A stretch of DNA of 34,160 nt, from NCBI GenBank assembly GCA_035499655.1, contig DATJYL010000066.1, forward strand, positions 1-34,160, read 5' to 3'. Shown in pieces: positions 15,529 to 24,827 of the stretch. A program made the position numbers and the translations under genes. Numbering within the stretch: the stretch's first letter is position 1; every line of letters starts with the position of its first letter. The notes under the pieces were generated by a model. It was not told the DNA's origin. It saw nothing but the letters and a program-made list of their open reading frames with translations, and ran no database searches. Source of the stretch: Pirellulales bacterium. Lineage in GTDB: Bacteria; Planctomycetota; Planctomycetia; Pirellulales; JADZDJ01.

Positions 15529-16698
15529 ATCGAGCATCAACTGCTTGAAGTGCGCGAACAAGTACGCGCTGTCGTGCGGCCCGGCCGAGGCTTCCGGATG
15601 ATACTGCACGCAAAAAGCCGGCAGCGTGCGGTGTCGTAAGCCTTCGATGGTGTGGTCGTTCAAATTGCGGTGGGTGATTTCCAACTCGGCGGGCAAAGTG
15701 TCTTCGGCGACGGCAAAGCCGTGGTTTTGCGAAGTGATTTCCACCTTGCCAGTCTCCAAGTTCTGCACCGGCTGGTTGGCCCCGCGATGGCCGAATTTGA
15801 GCTTGAAGGTTTTGGCCCCGCACGCCAGCGACAACAACTGATGCCCCAAGCAAATGCCAAACACCGGCACGCGCCCCAACACGCCGCGAATGGTGCTGAT
15901 GGCGTAGTCCAATGGTTCCGGGTCGCCGGGACCGTTCGACAAAAACACGCCGGCCGGCTTGTGGGCCAGCACATCGTCGGCCGTGGCTGTTCCGGGCAAT
16001 ACGGTAACACGGCAACCCATGTCGGCCAAATGCCGCAGGATGTTCCACTTCATCCCATAATCGAGCGCCACCACGTGCAAATCGGCGGTTGCTAAAGCGG
16101 CGGCCCCGGCTTTGGATGCCGACGGCCCATGACTATGGCCGTTTGATCCGCCGTTGCAATGCAATCGGGCGAGCTCGTGGAGTTTTTCGTTCCAGGTGCG
16201 CGGTTGATCGGGAATCACTTCGCGCACTAAATCGCGCCCGACCAGGCCCGGGCTGGCTTTGGCTTTGGCTACCAGGCGGGCGTCGTCCAAATCGCGGCTG
16301 GACAATACCCCCTTCATCGCCCCGCTGCTTCGCAGCCGCCGGACCAACGCGCGGGTGTCGATTTCCGCAATCCCGGGAATTCCGTGCCGCTCCAAGTATT
16401 CGTGCAGCCGGCCAACCGAGCGAAAATTGCTTTCCCGCCGGCTCCACTGGCGAACAATAAAGCCCGCCAATTGTGGATTTGGGCTTTCCACATCTTCCGG
16501 ATTGACCCCGTAATTGCCGATTTCGGGGTACGTCATGCAGACAATTTGCCCGCGGTAACTGGGGTCGGTCAAAATTTCCTGGTAGCCGGTCATCGAGGTG
16601 TTAAAACAGACCTCGCCATCGACTTCGCCGGCCGCGCCAAACGCAGTGCCGGTAAAAACGGCGCCGTCTTCCAGAGCTAATTTTGCAATTTGGGGCAT
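15514..16698 (-). CDS. carA: Carbamoyl-phosphate synthase small (glutaminase) subunit
   Basis: CarA (394 aa) hydrolyses glutamine and channels ammonia to the large subunit CarB for arginine and pyrimidine synthesis. The N-terminal CPSase domain opens with LALEDGAVFTGTAFGAAGEVDGEVCFNTSMTGYQEILTDPSYRGQIV (seen in pieces). The C-terminal class I amidotransferase has the nucleophile elbow PVFGICLGHQLLSLA, the oxyanion segment GVFLSNGPGDPEPL, SQNHGFAV, and the catalytic His-Glu in QYHPEASAGPHDSAYLF. A short Ser/Gly/His-rich stretch (SNGHSHGPSASKAG) in the interdomain linker is unusual. carB is not in the window. The last residues (LDGNDQ) are encoded by a repeat arm. Confidence 0.95.
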   Translation of the reverse strand: MPQIAKLALEDGAVFTGTAFGAAGEVDGEVCFNTSMTGYQEILTDPSYRGQIVCMTYPEIGNYGVNPEDVESPNPQLAGFIVRQWSRRESNFRSVGRLHEYLERHGIPGIAEIDTRALVRRLRSSGAMKGVLSSRDLDDARLVAKAKASPGLVGRDLVREVIPDQPRTWNEKLHELARLHCNGGSNGHSHGPSASKAGAAALATADLHVVALDYGMKWNILRHLADMGCRVTVLPGTATADDVLAHKPAGVFLSNGPGDPEPLDYAISTIRGVLGRVPVFGICLGHQLLSLACGAKTFKLKFGHRGANQPVQNLETGKVEITSQNHGFAVAEDTLPAELEITHRNLNDHTIEGLRHRTLPAFCVQYHPEASAGPHDSAYLFAHFKQLMLDGNDQ

Positions 16699-16863
16699 CG
16701 TTCAATGTTCAATTCAAGTTGCAGCCGACTGGTTGCAATCGCGAAATGTTTTCGCGGTTTTCAGCATTCGAATTTAGCTGTCGCCATTTCGTGTCGTCAT
16801 TCGTCATTCCGTCGCTGCCGGTTGGTCAGATTGTGCGACTCACGCGGGCGTCCGCAAGGCCCC

Positions 16864-16993
16864 TTAAAGTCTGATAGCACGCTGGCCCGATACGCTTTCT
16901 ACGGCTGTGGGTCTCCAGTTCTGGATGCGAATTCAGAATTGGACAGCCAATTTGGAGGGTTCTTGTCCCGGCGAGCAAGAACCCTCTTTTTTT
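16864..16993 (+). ncRNA. Candidate small RNA with two hairpins, second one a terminator
   Basis: The first stem pairs GGCTGT (16903-16908) and CCAGTTCTG (16915-16923) with CAGAATTGG and ACAGCC (16934-16948). That gives about 15 bp with one mismatch, a 6-nt bulge and a 10-nt loop. The second is an 11-bp perfect terminator stem followed by seven T. Both are on the plus strand although the flanking genes (carA and a methyltransferase) are on the minus strand, so the unit does not end either of them. The 5' end is a guess; a weak TTAAAG/GATACG pair is the best promoter I can offer. It matches no RNA family I know by eye. Confidence 0.4.
16955..16993 (+). terminator. Orphan intrinsic terminator on the plus strand
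   Basis: GAGGGTTCTTG (16955-16965) pairs perfectly with CAAGAACCCTC (16976-16986) across a 10-nt loop. The T-tract runs 16987-16993. No plus-strand protein gene lies upstream within 1.4 kb. Confidence 0.85.
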
Positions 16994-17030
16994 GCGCACA
17001 TTAGCCATGCCAGAGCACGGCCGCAGCACA

Positions 17031-17963
17031 TTATAAAGCAGCGGGCGCGGAAATTACAGATGCAGCCAAGTCGGCCGCATTTCCACTGAGAACGATGGGA
17101 TTGAGCGTGGTCGTTTTCGATTGCGGGACTGCTTCGCGCTGCAAAATCGCGATCAGACTCACGCCGCGGCGATAACCGGCCGATGCGCCGTCAATCGCCC
17201 CGATCAGCCGCCGCCGTTCCCCGGCAAAGCACGCTTCCAAAGCCGAATTGATGGGCGGCGCGGGCAACGTAAAATCGGTATTCGCGGCGCCCGAAGTTCG
17301 GCCGCGCCAACGGTTCATCGCTCGAATTCCGCGAATTAGCGGATATAGCCGGCTATTGAAGTGCGACAACAATCGCGGATTCACTGGCAGGCCGGTCCAC
17401 ACGGCAGCCAAACTTTGTGCGTCGTAACGCCGATAATGGCCAAACGCCTCGTCATGCGGGCTCCACAGCCGCATGTCGGCCGGCACGGTAATTAAAATTT
17501 GAGCACCGGGCGGGCAGGCGTCGACAATGCTGGCCAACAAGTCGCGATCGTCGGCCACGTGTTCCAGCACGTCGGTCAACATTACGACCGCCGCTCGGTT
17601 CAACCTGTGCTTCACATCCTGTGGAGCAAATCCGCAAACGAAGGTGACGCCCAGAAATCGCTGGCGGGCCAGCTCGACAGCCTCAGCCGAGGTGTCGACT
17701 CCCAGGCAGCGATATTCGTCGGCCAAAGCCGCCAAATTCGCCCCGGTGCCGCAGCCGATGTCGACGACCATCGGGCGAGATTCGATGGCTTTGACGGCCT
17801 CTCCCATCGTCAGCCGGCGATGCAGCCGCCACCGGTCATCCAATGGACTCGATCCTGGCGGTGCAATTTTGCGAATCACGTCGCGCAAAATCCGCCGTCG
17901 GGCGACAAACCACCAATGCCGCTGTTCAATCTGCGCATGAAGTTGAAATTGTTCCGACTGCAT
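17031..17963 (-). CDS. Class I SAM-dependent methyltransferase
   Basis: A 310-aa protein with a Rossmann-type methyltransferase core. Motif I is VVDIGCGTGANLAALADEY (about residues 72-90), motif II is the acidic LGVDTSAEAVELAR, and motif IV is VVMLTDVLEHVADDRDLL, the DxLEH pattern of the type 11/12 family. The start EQFQLHAQIEQRHWWFVARRRIL is typical of planctomycete and cyanobacterial methyltransferases that begin with a HWWF motif. The substrate is unknown. The C-terminal part is rich in Arg and Pro. I chose ATG 17963; TTG 17969 is in frame. It starts 13 nt after the aminotransferase stop, so the two should form one operon. Confidence 0.85.
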   Translation of the reverse strand: MQSEQFQLHAQIEQRHWWFVARRRILRDVIRKIAPPGSSPLDDRWRLHRRLTMGEAVKAIESRPMVVDIGCGTGANLAALADEYRCLGVDTSAEAVELARQRFLGVTFVCGFAPQDVKHRLNRAAVVMLTDVLEHVADDRDLLASIVDACPPGAQILITVPADMRLWSPHDEAFGHYRRYDAQSLAAVWTGLPVNPRLLSHFNSRLYPLIRGIRAMNRWRGRTSGAANTDFTLPAPPINSALEACFAGERRRLIGAIDGASAGYRRGVSLIAILQREAVPQSKTTTLNPIVLSGNAADLAASVISAPAAL

Positions 17964-17976
17964 GCACAAGTGTAGG

Positions 17977-19278
17977 TTACGTCTGCGCCGGCGTCTGACG
18001 GCCTACATTTCTGGTCGAAGCGGCAGGGCCGTTGTTTTTCGGCTCGCTACCCAAGCAGCGCGCGATATTCCGCACCGCTTGACGGATGCGGTTTTCGTTT
18101 TCGATGAGCGCCATGCGCACGTAACCCTCACCGGCCGGGCCAAAACCAGCCCCGGGGCTTACGACCACGTCGGCTTCTTCCAGCAGCTTCATGGCAAAAT
18201 CCAGCGAGCCCATTTTCGCCCAGGGCTCCGGAATTTTCGCCCACAGGAACATGCTGGCTCGCGGCGGCGTCACATTCCAGCCGATGCGATTCAACCCGTC
18301 GCACAGCACGTCGCGCCGGAGTTGATATTCCTTGGCTTGCGCCTCCACGGCCGATTCGCAATGCCGCAGCGCCATGATGGCGGCAATTTGCATGGGCCGG
18401 AACATGCCGTAATCGTAATAGGCCTTGATCGTGCCCAAGGCCCGCACAATTTCCGCGTTGCCAGCGCAAAATCCGATTCGCCAGCCGGCCATGCTAAAGC
18501 CCTTGCTCATGGTCGTGAATTCCACGGCCACGTCTTTGGCGCCCGGCACCGCCAGCAGACTGGGAGCTTGATAACCGTCGAAGCACACGTCGGCGTAGGC
18601 CAAATCGCTGATCAAAATGAAGCCATATTTGCGGGCCAGCTTGACCGCCTCGACGTAAAAGGGCGGATCGACCGTCACGGTGGACGGATTGTGCGGATAG
18701 TTCAAAATCACCATTTTCGGACGCGGCTCGATGTGCTGGCAAATGTAGGCCACGTTCGAAAGGAACTTTTCGCTGTCGGCCACTTCCAGCGTAATGGCGT
18801 TGCCAGAAGCCAGCGACACGGCGTACATGTGGGCCGGATACGTGGGGGCCGGCACAATGGCGGTATCGCCCGGGCCAATCAGGGCCAGGCACAAATGGCT
18901 GAAGCCCTCCTTGGAACCCAGGGTCACAATTACTTCGCTTTCCGGGTCCAGCCGCACGCCCCACTTTTTTAAGTAGCGGCTGGCGACTTCGCGCCGCAAT
19001 TGCATGATGCCCAGCGACGGGCTGTAGCCGTGGTTCTTGGGATCGTGGGCCGCTTCGGCCAACTTGTCGATGATCAAATCGGCCGGCGGATCGGTGGGAT
19101 TGCCCATTCCCATGTCGATGACGTCGTCGCCGGCGCGGCGCTTCTGGTACATCAGTTGATTCAGCCGGGCGAACAAATAAGCGGGCAAGCGCTTCATCCG
19201 TTCGGCCAGTTGAATTTGGAAGGGTCGCAGATCGTCAACCGGTTCGGGTTTATCTTCGGAATTGGTCATAGACATCAT
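17977..19278 (-). CDS. Class I/II aminotransferase, AlaC / LL-DAP aminotransferase type
   Basis: A 433-aa PLP enzyme of fold type I. Hallmarks: [22 protein letters not shown] at the N-terminal side, [41 protein letters not shown], the [13 protein letters not shown] asparagine motif, [13 protein letters not shown], and the PLP lysine K259 in [15 protein letters not shown], with [17 protein letters not shown] near the end. This pattern is that of the alanine-synthesising AlaC subgroup (pyruvate/glutamate), close to LL-diaminopimelate aminotransferases; the substrate cannot be settled by eye. The start ATG 19278 has in-frame ATGs 19275 and 19269 just after. It heads the unit with the methyltransferase. 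Confidence 0.9.
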   Translation of the reverse strand: MMSMTNSEDKPEPVDDLRPFQIQLAERMKRLPAYLFARLNQLMYQKRRAGDDVIDMGMGNPTDPPADLIIDKLAEAAHDPKNHGYSPSLGIMQLRREVASRYLKKWGVRLDPESEVIVTLGSKEGFSHLCLALIGPGDTAIVPAPTYPAHMYAVSLASGNAITLEVADSEKFLSNVAYICQHIEPRPKMVILNYPHNPSTVTVDPPFYVEAVKLARKYGFILISDLAYADVCFDGYQAPSLLAVPGAKDVAVEFTTMSKGFSMAGWRIGFCAGNAEIVRALGTIKAYYDYGMFRPMQIAAIMALRHCESAVEAQAKEYQLRRDVLCDGLNRIGWNVTPPRASMFLWAKIPEPWAKMGSLDFAMKLLEEADVVVSPGAGFGPAGEGYVRMALIENENRIRQAVRNIARCLGSEPKNNGPAASTRNVGRQTPAQT

Positions 19279-19435
19279 GCGGCGCCCCTGGCGAGTTTCA
19301 TTGTGGGGCCCGATCTGGCAAATATTTGGCCAAGAAGCCCTACCTCAAGAATAGCCGCGCATTGGCACGGCGAAAAGAGACGCGCCGTTCGACGTAGGTT
19401 CGGGCAACTTTCCGCGACCTTGAGGATTAAACCGA

Positions 19436-21589
19436 TTATCGCTGCACGGCAGAGCCGGCTCGCGGCTGATCGGCGTCAGATTGCGATGCGGAATCCGACC
19501 GTGCGCTGGAAGGCGAAGCAGTCTGCGTGGACGGCGGGTTTCGCGGCAAAAGGCCCGTCGTTTCGTAGGCGGCCGGCACGGTGGCGGAATCGATCATCGT
19601 GCGATCGATGGGGCCATTGGAACCTGGTCCCGTCGACGAGAGGGCGCGGGCGCCCGCTTTCGCCTCGTTCCGCTGCGGCGATTGCGAGGTTCCGGCCAGG
19701 TAATTGTCGATGCGGGCTTCCTCCTTAAGACGATCGAATTCGCCCGTCATTTTCAGCCGCATCTTCTTTTCGTGCACGTCTTCGTAAATCAGATTCTTCA
19801 CCTCGTCTTTGCTGACCTGGACCGACTTGGTGAATCCTTCCATGTACATAATGACAAACTTATCGCCCACTTGAACGATGCCTGAAATCTCTCCGGGCTT
19901 CAACTTGAAGGCTTCTTTCTCCAGTTCCGGTTGGCCGCTGAATTGGCGGATGGGAGGCACGCGGCCTTCGTTGGCGCGGCTGGCCGGTTCGATGGAATAC
20001 TGCTCCGCCAGCTTGCCGAAGAAATCGACCGATGGATTGTCGCGGGCCTTTTGCCACACTTCCTGGGCCCGACGCTGGGTGTCGAGCACGATGGCCCGCA
20101 CTTGCGCTTTGGAGCCGTAATTCGATTTGTAACCCCGTTCAATGTCTTCATCGGTCACGGGCACGTCGCCGGCGATGAGCTTGAGCGCGGCGCTGGGCCA
20201 CACGGCGTCGTGCAGGTATTTATCCATGGGCATGCCCTCGTCGGTGATCATTTTCAGCCAGGCGTCGACGTCGGGTTTGCCGTCCCGTTTCAATTTGCCG
20301 GCCGCCAGGGCCGCCCGGGCAACTTCCGCGTCGAGTTCTTGCTGAGTGACCGTCATGTGTTTTCGCTTGAGTTCTTGCTCCAGCAGTTTGCGATGGATCA
20401 TGACTTCCAAAACTTGCTCGCCGTGGCGGTCGATGCACGCCTCGGACAGCTCGCGGATGGTAATCGCTTTGCCGTTGATGGTGGCGGCCACGCCGGGCAT
20501 TTGCGCCCGCTTGACCGGATCGTTGTACACGTTGACCACCTGCGATTCGTCCTGCAACTTTTTGAACACTTCGGCGGCGACGGTGCGCAGCTTGCGATCG
20601 CGCACAAATTCCTCCAACCGGCCGCGAACCTGCTCCTTTTGGAAGCCCGAGGGCTCGGTTTGCCCTTCGCATTTGAGGATCACAAATTGGTTATGCACTG
20701 GAACCACCGGCGAAATGTCTCCCTCCTTCATTCCGAAGGCCGCTTTTTCCACGTTGGGGTCGCCAATGTGGCGGCGAATCGGTTGGATCAATCCGCCCAG
20801 GCTGGCGCTGTTCCCGTCGATGCTGTACTTGCGGGCCAGCATTTCAAAATCGCCGGGGTTCGCGGCGGCCTTGGCCTGCACGTCACGCGCTTTGTCGGCA
20901 TTGTCGAGCACGATGATCCGGGCTTTCACGGCCACGCCGAATTCGGCGTCGTAGGCATCGTCGAGTTCCTGCGGCGTGGGCTGAATGCGTTCCGCCGCCA
21001 GGCGGCGTAGCGCCAGCGTCGGCAGAATAATATCGTCGGCGTATTGCTGCGCGTTGATGCCCCGCTCTTGCTTCAGCATTTGCAGCCATTGATCGACCGG
21101 AATGGAAAACTGCTTGGCCATGCGGGCAATTTCCTCGTCGACATCTTGCTTCGTGACCTTGATTCCTTGTTTATCGCAATAGGTGAGAATCAGATATTTA
21201 TTCATCACCGTTTCTAGCACGTCCTTGCCGAACTGGGCCAGGCATTCCTGAGCCAATTCCTGGCGATGAATTTCCTCGCCGTTGACCACGGCCACCGTTT
21301 GCTGCTGCGACGACGTGGCATTGTTGCTTTGCACCGTCCCCGGATTGCCCGGCGCGGGCGCGGAACCATGTGCCGAGGAGTTGCCGCTGGGTGATGCGGC
21401 ATCGGCGGCGCGCGATCCTAAATTGATGCTGCTGCGTCCCGGGGTTTGCGCGCCGGCCTGTTCACGCCCGCCAATGGCGCGAATCGCCACGCAAATCGCC
21501 ACGACGCCAATGGCGCCGGCCAGCGGCAAAAAACGACGTTTCCACTTTCCCCGGCCGAGCGGCTCGGGGGATGCATCCATGCTAGTCAT
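19436..21589 (-). CDS. Double-parvulin peptidyl-prolyl isomerase (SurA/PrsA-like), membrane anchored
   Basis: A 717-aa protein for folding of exported proteins (inference). After a short cytoplasmic tail a single membrane segment (about residues 17-37, FLPLAGAIGVVAICVAIRAIGG in part) is followed by a low-complexity Ser/Gly/Asn linker. Two copies of the same module follow: a SurA-type N-domain (VNGEEIHRQELAQECLAQFG; INGKAITIRELSEACIDRHG) and a parvulin core (ARIIVLDNADKARDVQAKAA ... GGLIQPIRRHIGDPNVEKAAF; VRAIVLDTQRRAQEVWQKAR ... GRVPPIRQFSGQPELEKEAF). Both parvulins depart from the consensus: the usual SGG is SASLGG and RANEGR. I placed the start at ATG 21589 (GGAG about 8 nt upstream); an in-frame start at 21709 lacks family features. 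The C-terminal tail is Ser/Ala/Gln-rich. Confidence 0.85.
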   Translation of the reverse strand: MTSMDASPEPLGRGKWKRRFLPLAGAIGVVAICVAIRAIGGREQAGAQTPGRSSINLGSRAADAASPSGNSSAHGSAPAPGNPGTVQSNNATSSQQQTVAVVNGEEIHRQELAQECLAQFGKDVLETVMNKYLILTYCDKQGIKVTKQDVDEEIARMAKQFSIPVDQWLQMLKQERGINAQQYADDIILPTLALRRLAAERIQPTPQELDDAYDAEFGVAVKARIIVLDNADKARDVQAKAAANPGDFEMLARKYSIDGNSASLGGLIQPIRRHIGDPNVEKAAFGMKEGDISPVVPVHNQFVILKCEGQTEPSGFQKEQVRGRLEEFVRDRKLRTVAAEVFKKLQDESQVVNVYNDPVKRAQMPGVAATINGKAITIRELSEACIDRHGEQVLEVMIHRKLLEQELKRKHMTVTQQELDAEVARAALAAGKLKRDGKPDVDAWLKMITDEGMPMDKYLHDAVWPSAALKLIAGDVPVTDEDIERGYKSNYGSKAQVRAIVLDTQRRAQEVWQKARDNPSVDFFGKLAEQYSIEPASRANEGRVPPIRQFSGQPELEKEAFKLKPGEISGIVQVGDKFVIMYMEGFTKSVQVSKDEVKNLIYEDVHEKKMRLKMTGEFDRLKEEARIDNYLAGTSQSPQRNEAKAGARALSSTGPGSNGPIDRTMIDSATVPAAYETTGLLPRNPPSTQTASPSSARSDSASQSDADQPRAGSAVQR

Positions 21590-21660
21590 GACGGTTTCTC
21601 CATAAACCGTTTGAGAACTGGGTCGTGGGCGTGGCGTGCGATCGTCATCCTTTCCTTCAT

Positions 21661-21704
21661 GGAAAAGCCCCGCCAGAAGGTCTGTTCCGGGCCCTCTGGC
21701 GGGC
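21661..21704 (-). terminator. Probable terminator after the TMTC-like gene
   Basis: A 9-bp stem CCCGCCAGA/TCTGGCGGG (21669-21677 / 21695-21703) with a 17-nt loop lies 100 nt after the minus-strand stop at 21804. On the minus strand it is followed by a short T run (GCTTTTCC). The weak T-tract and long loop lower confidence. Confidence 0.45.
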
Positions 21705-21803
21705 GCCATCGCCTGCTTTGAGGCAAGAACTATAGGCCCGATGCGATGCGGAGGTCAAGAGAACTTGGCCCGTTGGCACAATCTACGAAATCAACAAGCC
21801 ACG

Positions 21804-24068
21804 TCAGCGAACTGCCGGGGCATCGTAAGAAGCAGGGCGGACATCGGTCGATCCGTCCGTGCTAGCTTCATAGGCACTCAACCACGATTGAATTTCCTGG
21901 GCACGCGCTTTTTGCCCCGTCGCATGGGCTATCTCTGCGGCTTGGTGGGCCGCCGCAACGGCCTGCTGGTGTTGATTTGTCCGCGCATACGCCACCGCCA
22001 GGTTCAACGCACAAACCAGGTCGTTCGGACTTAACCGAAGCACTTCCTGAAAGTGTTCAATCGCTGCTGCAGGCTGGCCACAGCCGACCAAGGCAATTCC
22101 CAAGTTAAAGTGGGCTTCCGCATAATTCGGTTTCAATTGCACCGCAAGCTGATACTGCTGAATCGCCTGCGGAACGTGCCCCGTGCTCACCCATGCCGCC
22201 CCCAGGAGGTTATGGGCCTCGGCCAAATTGGGATTCAATTGCAGCGCTTCGGCAAATTGTTCCATTGCTTCGTGCGTGCGGCCCAACTGCTGCAGCGCAT
22301 TGCCCAAATTGCTGTGCGCCGCGGCATCGTCGGCATCGATCAGCAGCGCGGCCTGAAAGTGCTCAAGGGCCGCTTGCCGTTTTCCAGTGTCCAACAGCAA
22401 TGTTCCCCAGTTATTGTGGGCGTCCGCATCGTTGGGATTCAGTCGCAGCGCTTCTTGATATTCGGCCAGCGCCTGCTGCGATTGCCCGGCCTTGGCCAGC
22501 GCCACGCCCAAATGATTGTGGGCCTGCGCGTAATTCGGCTTGAGCGTTAATGCTTGCCGATACTGCTCGATCGCTAGCTCTGTCTGATTGCTTTCGGCCA
22601 GCGCAGTTCCTAAGTTGACGTGTGCTTCGGCGTAATCCGGCTTCAACTGTAATGCCGCTTGATATTCCGCGATAGCTTCGTCGACACGCCCCGCTTGCTC
22701 GAGCGCGTTGCCCAAGTTGTTATAAGCCAGCCAACAATCGGGATTTTTCGTCAGTGTGTCTCGGTACAGCACCTCAGCGCTGCCATATAACCGGCTCTGC
22801 TGCCACGAGAGCAGCATGAACACACCCACGATTGCCACTGCGGCGGCCTGGGCCATTTTCCGGGCCCAAATCGCAGTCCACCGCCCGGCAATTTTCCAAC
22901 CCGTCGCTGTAATTAGCGCAATCAGGGCCGCCGCGGCATGATACTGGAAATGGTCCGCCACGAAGGAAAACCGCTGATAGCACACATTGCAAAATCCGAG
23001 CACCGGCAGCAACAATCCTGCAAATATCAATGCCGCCGCCAGTGGACCACGGCCGATTTTTCCCCGCGCCAACCAGAATACCGCCAAAACCGTAACCGCC
23101 GCCAGCGGAAACAAATACTGCCACCACACGTTGGCATCGATGGTCCACCGCGGATTGATAAATGTCAGCGGATTCGGCCAAATCAATTTGCTGGGATAGA
23201 ACCATAACGCACGACCAGCGATCAGAATGCGCTCCAATAACGAAGCTGCGCCATCAGCCGCGCTGGCTCCGTTGTAAACCGTCTCGATCCAGACCGTGAC
23301 CGCCGCCAAAGCAAAACCCAGCAGAAAGAACGGCGTCAGCGGTATCACCGTGCGCCAGCCAATACTGCCCCGTTTCCACCAGTACAAAACCAAGAGCACC
23401 GCCGGCAATGCCACCACCTGCGTTTTGCTGAGCAGCGCCAGTGCGAACAGAACCAGCGCCGCCGCATAGTATCGCCAACGAAACTTGCACGGAGTCTCAG
23501 CCATCGAACGTGCCGGGGACGGGGAATTTTCAATCGGCTCGAACCGCAAATAACACAACATCGAAGCCAGCCCGAATAGCAGCGACAGCGTGTTTTTCCG
23601 CTCCGCAATCCACGCCACCGATTCCACGCACACCGGATGCACGGCAAAAATCGCCGCCGCCAGCCAAGCCCCGGGCACGCATAACCGAACCAGCAGACGC
23701 CACAACAGCACTGCACTGATGGCATGTAGGGCGATATTCACTGCGTGATAACCCAATGGTGCAAGACCCCACAAATGATATTCCACCCAAAACGTGGAAT
23801 ACACCAGCGTGTAATAGTCGGGTACAGAGCCAGGTTCGAACCAGATGCGCCGCAGCCCGTCGGCGGAGCGCAAGGCCGAATTGCCGGTCACGTAGACGTC
23901 GTCATCAAGCACGTAGCGGCCGCGGAAGGCCGGCGCATACGCCAATCCCACCATCGCCACTAACAACAAACCTGGCAGCCAGCCGCGATGTGACAAGCGG
24001 ATAGTACTGACCACCGATCGCCGAACCGGCGACGGAGCTACCGGGGCGGTTTTTTTTCGTGATTTCAT
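21804..24068 (-). CDS. Membrane TPR protein, TMTC / GT-C glycosyltransferase-like
   Basis: A 754-aa protein. The N-terminal half has about ten membrane segments and features of the GT-C/TMTC group: an acidic pair in the first loop (YVLDDDVYVTGN), FWVEYHLWGLAPLGYHAVNIALHAISAVLLW, then FAVHPVCVESVAWIAERKNTLSLLF. The C-terminal half (from about residue 450) holds eight TPRs, one per 34 residues, starting CWLAYNNLGNALEQAGRVDEAIAEYQAALQLKP. TMTC-type proteins in animals are O-mannosyltransferases; in bacteria such membrane-TPR fusions are common in planctomycetes and of unknown function. The DD pair is the expected catalytic and metal site, which suggests lipid-linked sugar transfer, but that is inference. 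It starts with ATG 24068, 138 nt after frr. Confidence 0.8.
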   Translation of the reverse strand: MKSRKKTAPVAPSPVRRSVVSTIRLSHRGWLPGLLLVAMVGLAYAPAFRGRYVLDDDVYVTGNSALRSADGLRRIWFEPGSVPDYYTLVYSTFWVEYHLWGLAPLGYHAVNIALHAISAVLLWRLLVRLCVPGAWLAAAIFAVHPVCVESVAWIAERKNTLSLLFGLASMLCYLRFEPIENSPSPARSMAETPCKFRWRYYAAALVLFALALLSKTQVVALPAVLLVLYWWKRGSIGWRTVIPLTPFFLLGFALAAVTVWIETVYNGASAADGAASLLERILIAGRALWFYPSKLIWPNPLTFINPRWTIDANVWWQYLFPLAAVTVLAVFWLARGKIGRGPLAAALIFAGLLLPVLGFCNVCYQRFSFVADHFQYHAAAALIALITATGWKIAGRWTAIWARKMAQAAAVAIVGVFMLLSWQQSRLYGSAEVLYRDTLTKNPDCWLAYNNLGNALEQAGRVDEAIAEYQAALQLKPDYAEAHVNLGTALAESNQTELAIEQYRQALTLKPNYAQAHNHLGVALAKAGQSQQALAEYQEALRLNPNDADAHNNWGTLLLDTGKRQAALEHFQAALLIDADDAAAHSNLGNALQQLGRTHEAMEQFAEALQLNPNLAEAHNLLGAAWVSTGHVPQAIQQYQLAVQLKPNYAEAHFNLGIALVGCGQPAAAIEHFQEVLRLSPNDLVCALNLAVAYARTNQHQQAVAAAHQAAEIAHATGQKARAQEIQSWLSAYEASTDGSTDVRPASYDAPAVR

Positions 24069-24205
24069 CGTGATGGCTGAAAAAGTTGCGGCTTGCCCAA
24101 ATGAGGGGCGCGAACTTTAGGCTACATTGGTTGCCGCAGCAAGAGAAATTGCGGCGAACGCAAAAGAGAAGCAGGCAGAAAGGCCCAGCAGCAGTCAGCA
24201 AGAAT

Positions 24206-24766
24206 TTATTGTTCCATCACTTCGGCTTCTTTCGCCTTAGCCAAATCGTTAACCTTGTTTTCATATTGCTTGGTCAACTCTTGAATTTGTTCCTTGGCCT
24301 GCTTGCATTCATCTTCGGTCAAGCTACTGTCTTTTTCGGCATCATCGGCCGCTTTGTTGCCGTCGCGCCGGACATTGCGAATGGAAACCCGGGCGTCTTC
24401 CCCCATTTCCTTGATGCGGCTCACCAGTTTGCGGCGCACGTCGGTGGACAGCGGCGGCACAGCAATGCGAATCACCCGGCCATCGTTCGATGGGTTGAAA
24501 CCCAGGTCGCTGGTCCGAATGGCTTTTTCGATGTCTTTGATCGTGCCCGGATCAAACGGGCGGATGACAATTTGTGTCGGTTCCGGGGCGCCCACTTGCG
24601 CCACCGATTTCAAAATGACCGGAGCGCCGTACACTTCCACCCGGAGCGAATCGACCAAGCCCGGATTCGCCCGGCCCGTGCGAATACCCGTCAGCGCGTG
24701 CTTGAAGACGCTGGCGGCTTTTTCCATCCGCTCTTCCACGTCGAAGAGAATTTCTTCCGAAGACAT
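24206..24766 (-). CDS. frr: Ribosome recycling factor
   Basis: RRF (186 aa) splits post-termination ribosomes with EF-G. It is full length and shows HALTGIRTGRANPGLVDSLRVEVYGAPVILKSVAQVGAPEPTQIVIRPFD (in pieces), GRVIRIAVPPLSTDVRRKLV and the helix VSIRNVRRDGNKAA. It lies 61 nt downstream of pyrH, the usual rpsB-tsf-pyrH-frr order. The pyrH-frr gap has a GCTAAACCGCAAGC motif also found elsewhere in the window. Confidence 0.97.
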   Translation of the reverse strand: MSSEEILFDVEERMEKAASVFKHALTGIRTGRANPGLVDSLRVEVYGAPVILKSVAQVGAPEPTQIVIRPFDPGTIKDIEKAIRTSDLGFNPSNDGRVIRIAVPPLSTDVRRKLVSRIKEMGEDARVSIRNVRRDGNKAADDAEKDSSLTEDECKQAKEQIQELTKQYENKVNDLAKAKEAEVMEQ

Positions 24767-24801
24767 ACCGAGGCGATAACTCCTAGCGATAAACTGCGCG
24801 G

Positions 24802-24815
24802 GCTAAACCGCAAGC
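24802..24815 (+). repeat. Short repeat GCTAAACCGCAAGC
   Basis: The 14-mer occurs identically at about 29317-29330, inside the radical SAM gene. A related hairpin with the same start (GCTAAACCGC) is at 26588-26609. Here it lies between frr and pyrH. Confidence 0.4.
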
Positions 24816-24827
24816 GAATGGAAACTT

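Larger units (their letters stand above)
16699..17030. other. 332-nt gap between two minus-strand genes
   Basis: Near carA there are loose repeat words (GTTCAATGTTCAATTC, then TCGTCATTCGTCATTCC at 16796-16811) in one orientation. From about 16864 the plus strand carries the two-hairpin candidate RNA described separately. I see no protein gene. Confidence 0.5.

Noticed and set aside
19931-21010. Long plus-strand open frame of 359 codons
   Set aside because: It is antisense to the double-parvulin gene, which has clear family motifs. High GC causes long shadow frames.
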